Of a DNA stretch of 64,000 bases, positions 59,737 through 64,000 are shown in pieces; positions within the stretch are counted from its first letter, which is position 1; each line of letters opens with the position of its first letter. Origin of the DNA: Psilocybe azurescens (lineage: Eukaryota > Basidiomycota > Agaricomycetes > Agaricales > Agrocybaceae); assembly GCA_023853785.1 (NCBI GenBank), contig JAJIRX010000019.1, forward strand, positions 310,001-374,000, given 5' to 3'. The notes beneath the pieces are model-generated. The model made no database searches. It was not told the origin of the DNA and was given only the letters and a program-made list of their open reading frames with translations. A program made the translations under genes and the position numbers.

Positions 59737-60655
59737 GAAGGGCAAGGAGATCAGGGGACGCGTTGCTGGGTTGGTTTAGGGAGCTAGTGGATAAGTTTCA
59801 AGTCGAGCATGGGAGGGTAATTTAGAGTATGCTTAAAAAAATTAACTTAAAGAATAATATAATTTCAGTCCACCACTCTGAACCATCTGTAAAGTTCATG
59901 CTTAGGCGCCCGCGGTTCGATGATCAATGACCTTGCGAACTGCATACTACGAACAATGAACAAGCTATAATTGCCTTGCTCGAGCTAAATATGATTCATA
60001 TGTCCACCCATGTAATTATTCTACTTCTGGTGTTATTCTGGTGTCAAATTATGTTTTCCCTCCCCACTCAAGCTCCCGACGCGACAGTACAAGACACGTG
60101 ACACAGTGGCTAGTGGCTAGTGCTGACATGGTTTGCCATTAGTCTAAACATACGCACAACGCATGTTGAACGGTGTTATTTCAGTCCAAATTGCGCTATC
60201 TTGGACTAGTAGAGGATGAAGTCAACTGAGCTATAAGGTAACTGCGAATACCATAAGCCAGAATTTGAAATGACGATCATTTCGGACTTCACAAAAGGCA
60301 GGTTGAATTCAGGCCCTCCTTTAATTTGTATGTCTCGCGGTCAGTCACGACGCGAGTATGTAACCTAAATTTTGTAGAGGTAGGCGTCTGACAATACCTC
60401 GTATATTTACCGCACAGTGTACGCTCCAGATGGCGAGATGGATGTCATAAACCTGAAGGACGCGCTAAGGTAGTATCAGCCCAGCGTGTATATACTGGTG
60501 TTAGCATTTCAGCCTTGCATATAGTCAGGTTTCCTCCGACTAGAGGTCAGTATAGTGGTACATACCAAATGTTTTAGGCCACTCGAGCGGTGACATAACT
60601 GGTGGTCTAGAAACATCTATATTTGTTAGATCTCTATGTTTAGCTTCTGGTACTG
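59737..60655. other. Intergenic, right edge of the duplicated unit
   Basis: Homology to the other MRH4 copies cannot be followed past about 59850. No gene recognised. Confidence 0.5.
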
Positions 60656-60661
60656 TATAAA
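60656..60661 (+). promoter_or_regulatory. TATA box of the secreted-protein gene
   Basis: TATAAA, 44 bases upstream of the ATG at 60705. Confidence 0.5.
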
Positions 60662-60704
60662 TTCAAGGCTCAAGATAACGACAACACACCAATCGACTCA
60701 TATC

Positions 60705-61227
60705 ATGGTCTTCATTAACACTGATAAACTCACCGGCCTCTTAGTGACCGTCATTACTTGTGTATTATCAGCTCAGGCTCGTCTCGAAGCTCGTGTAAGT
60801 TTAATTGGAGAATTATCGAAGCAGTCGATCTCTATTCTAAATAATTTCTAGGCTGCGCTGGCCGAGGTGTCCGTCGTTTTTACGACGACGTCAATCTCTT
60901 AGGCGCTTCCTACTCTCCAGCCGAGATCTCGCCTGGAGTATGCCAGACTCTCCCTGGTAACTGGCTGGACAGGGCCGAGAGTCTTGAAATTGGATCAGGC
61001 TACACCTGTAACTTTTACGTGTACGTATCCCAACTCATTCAAAACTAGTCAATATAACACATCATCATTATCTGACCTTCTTGAACGACGTGTTTAACTC
61101 TAGATACGCTGGGTGTGAGGGTGTTGGAAAACAGCTTTCCGGGACTGTGGATGGCCTGTCTATGACATCTACTCCTCCGCTTTATAACAATATCGAGTCT
61201 TTCTCTTGTAACAAGCAAATTGCTTAG
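60705..61227 (+). CDS. Small secreted cysteine-containing protein, beta/gamma-crystallin-like
   Basis: Gene model: 60705-60792, 60852-61020, 61104-61227; 126 residues. Residues 1-26 are a signal peptide (MVFINTDKLTGLLVTVITCV, then LSAQA). The mature part has five cysteines, and the spacing (RRFYDDVNLLGASYSP, VCQTLPGNWLDRAESLEIG, YTCNFYVYAGCEG) is that of fungal beta/gamma-crystallin-like secreted proteins. The second intron (61021-61103) has a good donor, GTACGT. For the first intron the in-frame donor is GTGTAA at 60793; the stronger GTAAGT two bases later would break the frame, so this splice needs checking. I start at 60705 rather than the in-frame ATG at 60636 because the signal peptide begins there and a TATA box lies between. 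Role unknown; host-interaction or cell-wall functions would be guesses. Confidence 0.7.
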
Positions 61228-63455
61228 AGGAACTAGGAGAAAGCGGGGTTGTTTTCAAGTTATTTGGGGCTACTTAGTACTATAGGCAGTCTACTCGTAT
61301 GTTGACAGTCCCAATATACAAACTGTGTCTGGATAGATTATTGGGATTGAGCCTCTGAGCCACTGTTTACCGGGCAACGAACATATCTCCACAACGTTAA
61401 AGACCATTACACAATAACACTTGGATATCTGGATGTTTTTAGGCTGGCTGGAGGAAATCATCGTTTATCGATCGCGCAGTATGCCCTGGCTAAAGGCGAG
61501 TTTAATGGTAACTAAACTTTGCCTCGAGTTCGAGCTAATATGCAGCAGAGCTCCTCGACTCCAAGCTCTCAATTATACAAGGAAGCATCCTCCTTCTACG
61601 TCAATACGTTGTTCAGTAATGTATCTTCATCTATGTAGAGGAAAAACTCGTTAACAGATTGCAATGCACTCGTAGCACTAATTAAACCCACACTTCATTA
61701 GGAACAAATAAGCCTCTGCAATTAATGGCAGGGAGATATAGTCTTTTCTGACATTGAATGAAATAATGTAAAGCAAGCTCACCTCACTGGGTTAGGCTAC
61801 GCGCTTCAGCAAACATTTCTGGCTGCTCATTTTGAGAACACTGGCTTTCTTGTCCCCCAACATCTTGTCGAAGATCTTGTTGAGTCGAATCCCAGCCTTC
61901 GTTAGTTACAAATATGCGTCACGAATCTAAATACGTACCTATGTATCACTCTAATTTGAATCGTATTAAGAATTAATAATTTCTCCCTTTGAACAGTGTC
62001 ACAGTGCTTACCACCCCGGACCTTCCCTGTTTGCAGATTGTTTCATGGCGAGCGGGTGGTGGCGTTGCACCTAGGGGTTGAATTGTCGAACATTCGGTCA
62101 ACATCGGTGGATTGGCGGGCGAGTGTCGCGCGTTAGCGTTTGGCTGATGATTTTTGTCCTACAGAGTCAAACTAGCAGCTCTAGGTTGGTTGTTTCTGTT
62201 AGCATATCTTGTACAGTACAAAGAATGTACGAAAAGCGTACCTTGATGTATTATATTATATGCGCCGCTCCTTCATTCACCCCGTGGTCGTTGCCGTCGT
62301 TGTTTGATTCGTCACGGGCACTCAAAAACACCTTTCTGATCGTCTTTGTTTCATCTGTCTGAAAGCAGCTGAGATGTGAGCGAATAAAGGGAAGGGTAAG
62401 CATCTCTCGCGCACACAAATATGTCTCACCTATCATTGAAAACACACCTCTTCGTGATGTATCCTCTTCGTATCGAGTTGGTGTCCTGGGTTGATATGTC
62501 GTGGTATGAGATTTGGTGGGGAGTAGTGGGTGGCTCAGCCAACGGACGTGCGCCGTTGGACACACTACTTGTGTTCTTGGGTGTTTGGGGGCGCCTTCGG
62601 TTCCCAAAATGTCGTCAGTACTTGTAGACGTCCAATATGTTAGCTAGATAGCCGATAGTTTTGTTGGCTTTGGTTTATGATGAGATTTCTCAAATTTTAT
62701 TCACCTGATACAAGAACAATCATCCTGTCCTCATTTCTGTGAAAATCCCGGACGTTCGGAGCCTTACATGAGCGCGTTTCCGTTCTATAGCCATGGTAGG
62801 CAGCTGGGATGGAAGTTAGGAAGTGGGTGAAACTGGAGGTACATGTCAGTTCGGTACCTGACGGATATCCACGCTTACTCGCCTTTGGAAACCTTTGAGC
62901 CTCATAGCGCTGTCGGTTGACACCTGATAGCTCCTAAATGCGAGGAATAACCTGTATTCTTGATACAATTTCCGATGGGATGGTGTCGGGGTAGGTGGGG
63001 TGGTGGGGTGGTGGAGCACAGGGCTGCTCACAGGCTTGGCGCCCTAGCCACAAAGCACTGTATACTGGCATTTACGCAACAGATGGCAATGTGGGGTGGA
63101 GGAGGATGATTCCCTTTAAATCGTCGGAGAACTTTCAAAGTTAAGCGATCCTGAATGTGAAAATTTATGTGGCGGAGTTGTCGTGTCAACCTCGGTGTGG
63201 TCTCAGGGGCATCAGGAAATGTGCGTGGCAAGGTTGCGTGCTTGCGTGCGCTTGAGTGCCGCGCAAGTGCACGCAAACAAACTGCGCAACATTTGCGTGC
63301 ATTTGCGCAGACTCTAATTATACAAGCATGAATATGCGCAATCTACTTAATCTAGTTGGTCAATCCAATGTATATGTGAGTGCATTAGCAATAAATAAAT
63401 TATGAGAAACCGGTCAAACTGCCAACTACTAACCTGTGGTATCTTATATCTATGG
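61228..63455. other. Intergenic, no gene recognised
   Basis: Several frames of 60-118 codons on both strands (for example 62251-62607 reverse) lack motifs and convincing splice sites. 63222-63312 is rich in GCGTGC/TTGCGTGC words with internal complementarity, resembling 8120-8150. Confidence 0.5.
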
Positions 63456-63790
63456 TTAATTAGCGCTGCTTTGCTTCCTCTTCTTCTGAATGTGTCTCGG
63501 CCTGGGGCGAGTTTGCACTAGTAAAATTTCTCCTGGCTTTGACTTTGAAAAATCGACATAATTGGGTCCCGGCTTTACAAAATTATAAGACATTGGTAGA
63601 CACATTTGAAATAGGTAAAATATCAATAAAAAAATACTGAACTCACCTTCATTTCATTATCCTCTTCTTGTCTATCTCTGCGGATCCAGTCCTCAGGAAG
63701 GTAAGCATATGGCCTCCAGTCATTCTGATGGTTTCCAATATCAAGACCCCATTTCAAATCGAAAGGATATGAGGCCAGTATGTCATTCAT
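63456..63790 (-). CDS. Possible small two-exon gene or gene fragment, 86 residues
   Basis: Reverse strand: 63647-63790 and 63456-63572. Exon 1 (MNDILASYPFDLKWGLDIGN, then LPEDWIRRDRQEEDNEMK) ends at a good GTGAGT donor. A 74-nt intron ends GTAAAG, and exon 2 continues in frame (PGPNYVDFSKSKPGEILLVQ, basic tail KKRKQ) to TAA. An in-frame stop lies five codons before the ATG. Composition is protein-like, but I recognise no family. It could be the last exons of a degraded transposon gene. Confidence 0.4.
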
Positions 63791-64000
63791 GTTAATTTTA
63801 TGAACTTATAATGACCAACTTGTTGCGGTTAATATTTAAATACGAGGCTGTAACTGCTAAAGATTGGGAGGGGGAGGGAGAAGTCATTAACCTCATGTTC
63901 ACGTTGAGTATAAATATGTAAGAGCTTAAAACAATGAATCTAAAAGCGAAGGTAACAACAGAGACTGCAATGAAAACTCAATTTACAAAAGGAATCATCT
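63791..64000. other. Edge sequence
   Basis: Nothing recognised before the window ends. Confidence 0.4.

Noticed and set aside
62251..62607. 118-codon reverse frame as a gene
   Set aside because: No motif; the possible intron inside it does not keep the frame.

Overview
The window looks like nuclear DNA of a filamentous basidiomycete, most likely an Agaricomycete. Introns are short (50-71 nt) with GTRNGT-type donors. The recognisable genes are fungal: a mitochondrial MRH4-type DEAD-box helicase, a fungal helical plus ubiquitin-like-domain protein and a small secreted protein. The mobile elements (PIF/Harbinger with a Myb/SANT-like partner, a self-primed chromovirus, hAT-like MITEs) are of kinds known from such genomes. 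Most of the window is duplicated or mobile sequence. I see no CRISPR array, rRNA gene, operon or telomere.

The backbone is a tandemly duplicated unit of roughly 10-12 kb. It reads: MRH4 helicase (+), non-coding 3' flank, a 72-bp satellite array, a five-exon ubiquitin-like-domain (ULD) gene (-), a spacer, then the next MRH4 copy. Four MRH4 copies are visible. Copy 1 (1-1697), copy 2 (1698-3800) and copy 3 (43130-45240) are broken. Copy 4 (56296-59736) keeps every helicase motif but has three one-base frameshifts. Three arrays (5845-7375, 29095-31250, 47985-51250) each sit 3' of a ULD gene. ULD copy A is truncated, copy B (31493-32707) is intact over five exons, and copy C is broken by a CGA-to-TGA stop and a one-base loss. 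The damaged copies show many C-to-T changes at CpG.

Region by region: 1-8060 holds two MRH4 relics, array 1 and truncated ULD A. From 8061 to about 24000 is a gene-poor mosaic of hAT-like and Tc1-like MITEs, inverted copies of elements with GTCCA/TGGAC-rich ends, GC-rich minisatellites and a solo LTR. 24000-24105 and 28655 onward resume the duplicated unit, split by about 4.5 kb of inserted DNA carrying a 1.3-kb hAT-like element. 28655-32827 holds array 2 and ULD B. 32828-42144 is a PIF/Harbinger transposon (TTA duplications, 51-bp perfect ends) containing a 6.5-kb Ty3/gypsy chromovirus (GGGTC duplications, self-complementary primer site). 42145-52936 is a nearly complete unit with an 853-bp foldback element inserted. 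52937-55290 is an insertion with a second solo LTR. 55290-59850 is the best MRH4 copy and its promoter. 59850-64000 is outside the duplicated unit and holds a small secreted beta/gamma-crystallin-like gene (60705-61227) and a possible 86-residue gene (63456-63790).

No pathway links these genes. The interest is evolutionary: a gene pair amplified with a satellite, then decayed by CpG mutation and transposon nesting, leaving one intact ULD gene and one near-intact helicase.
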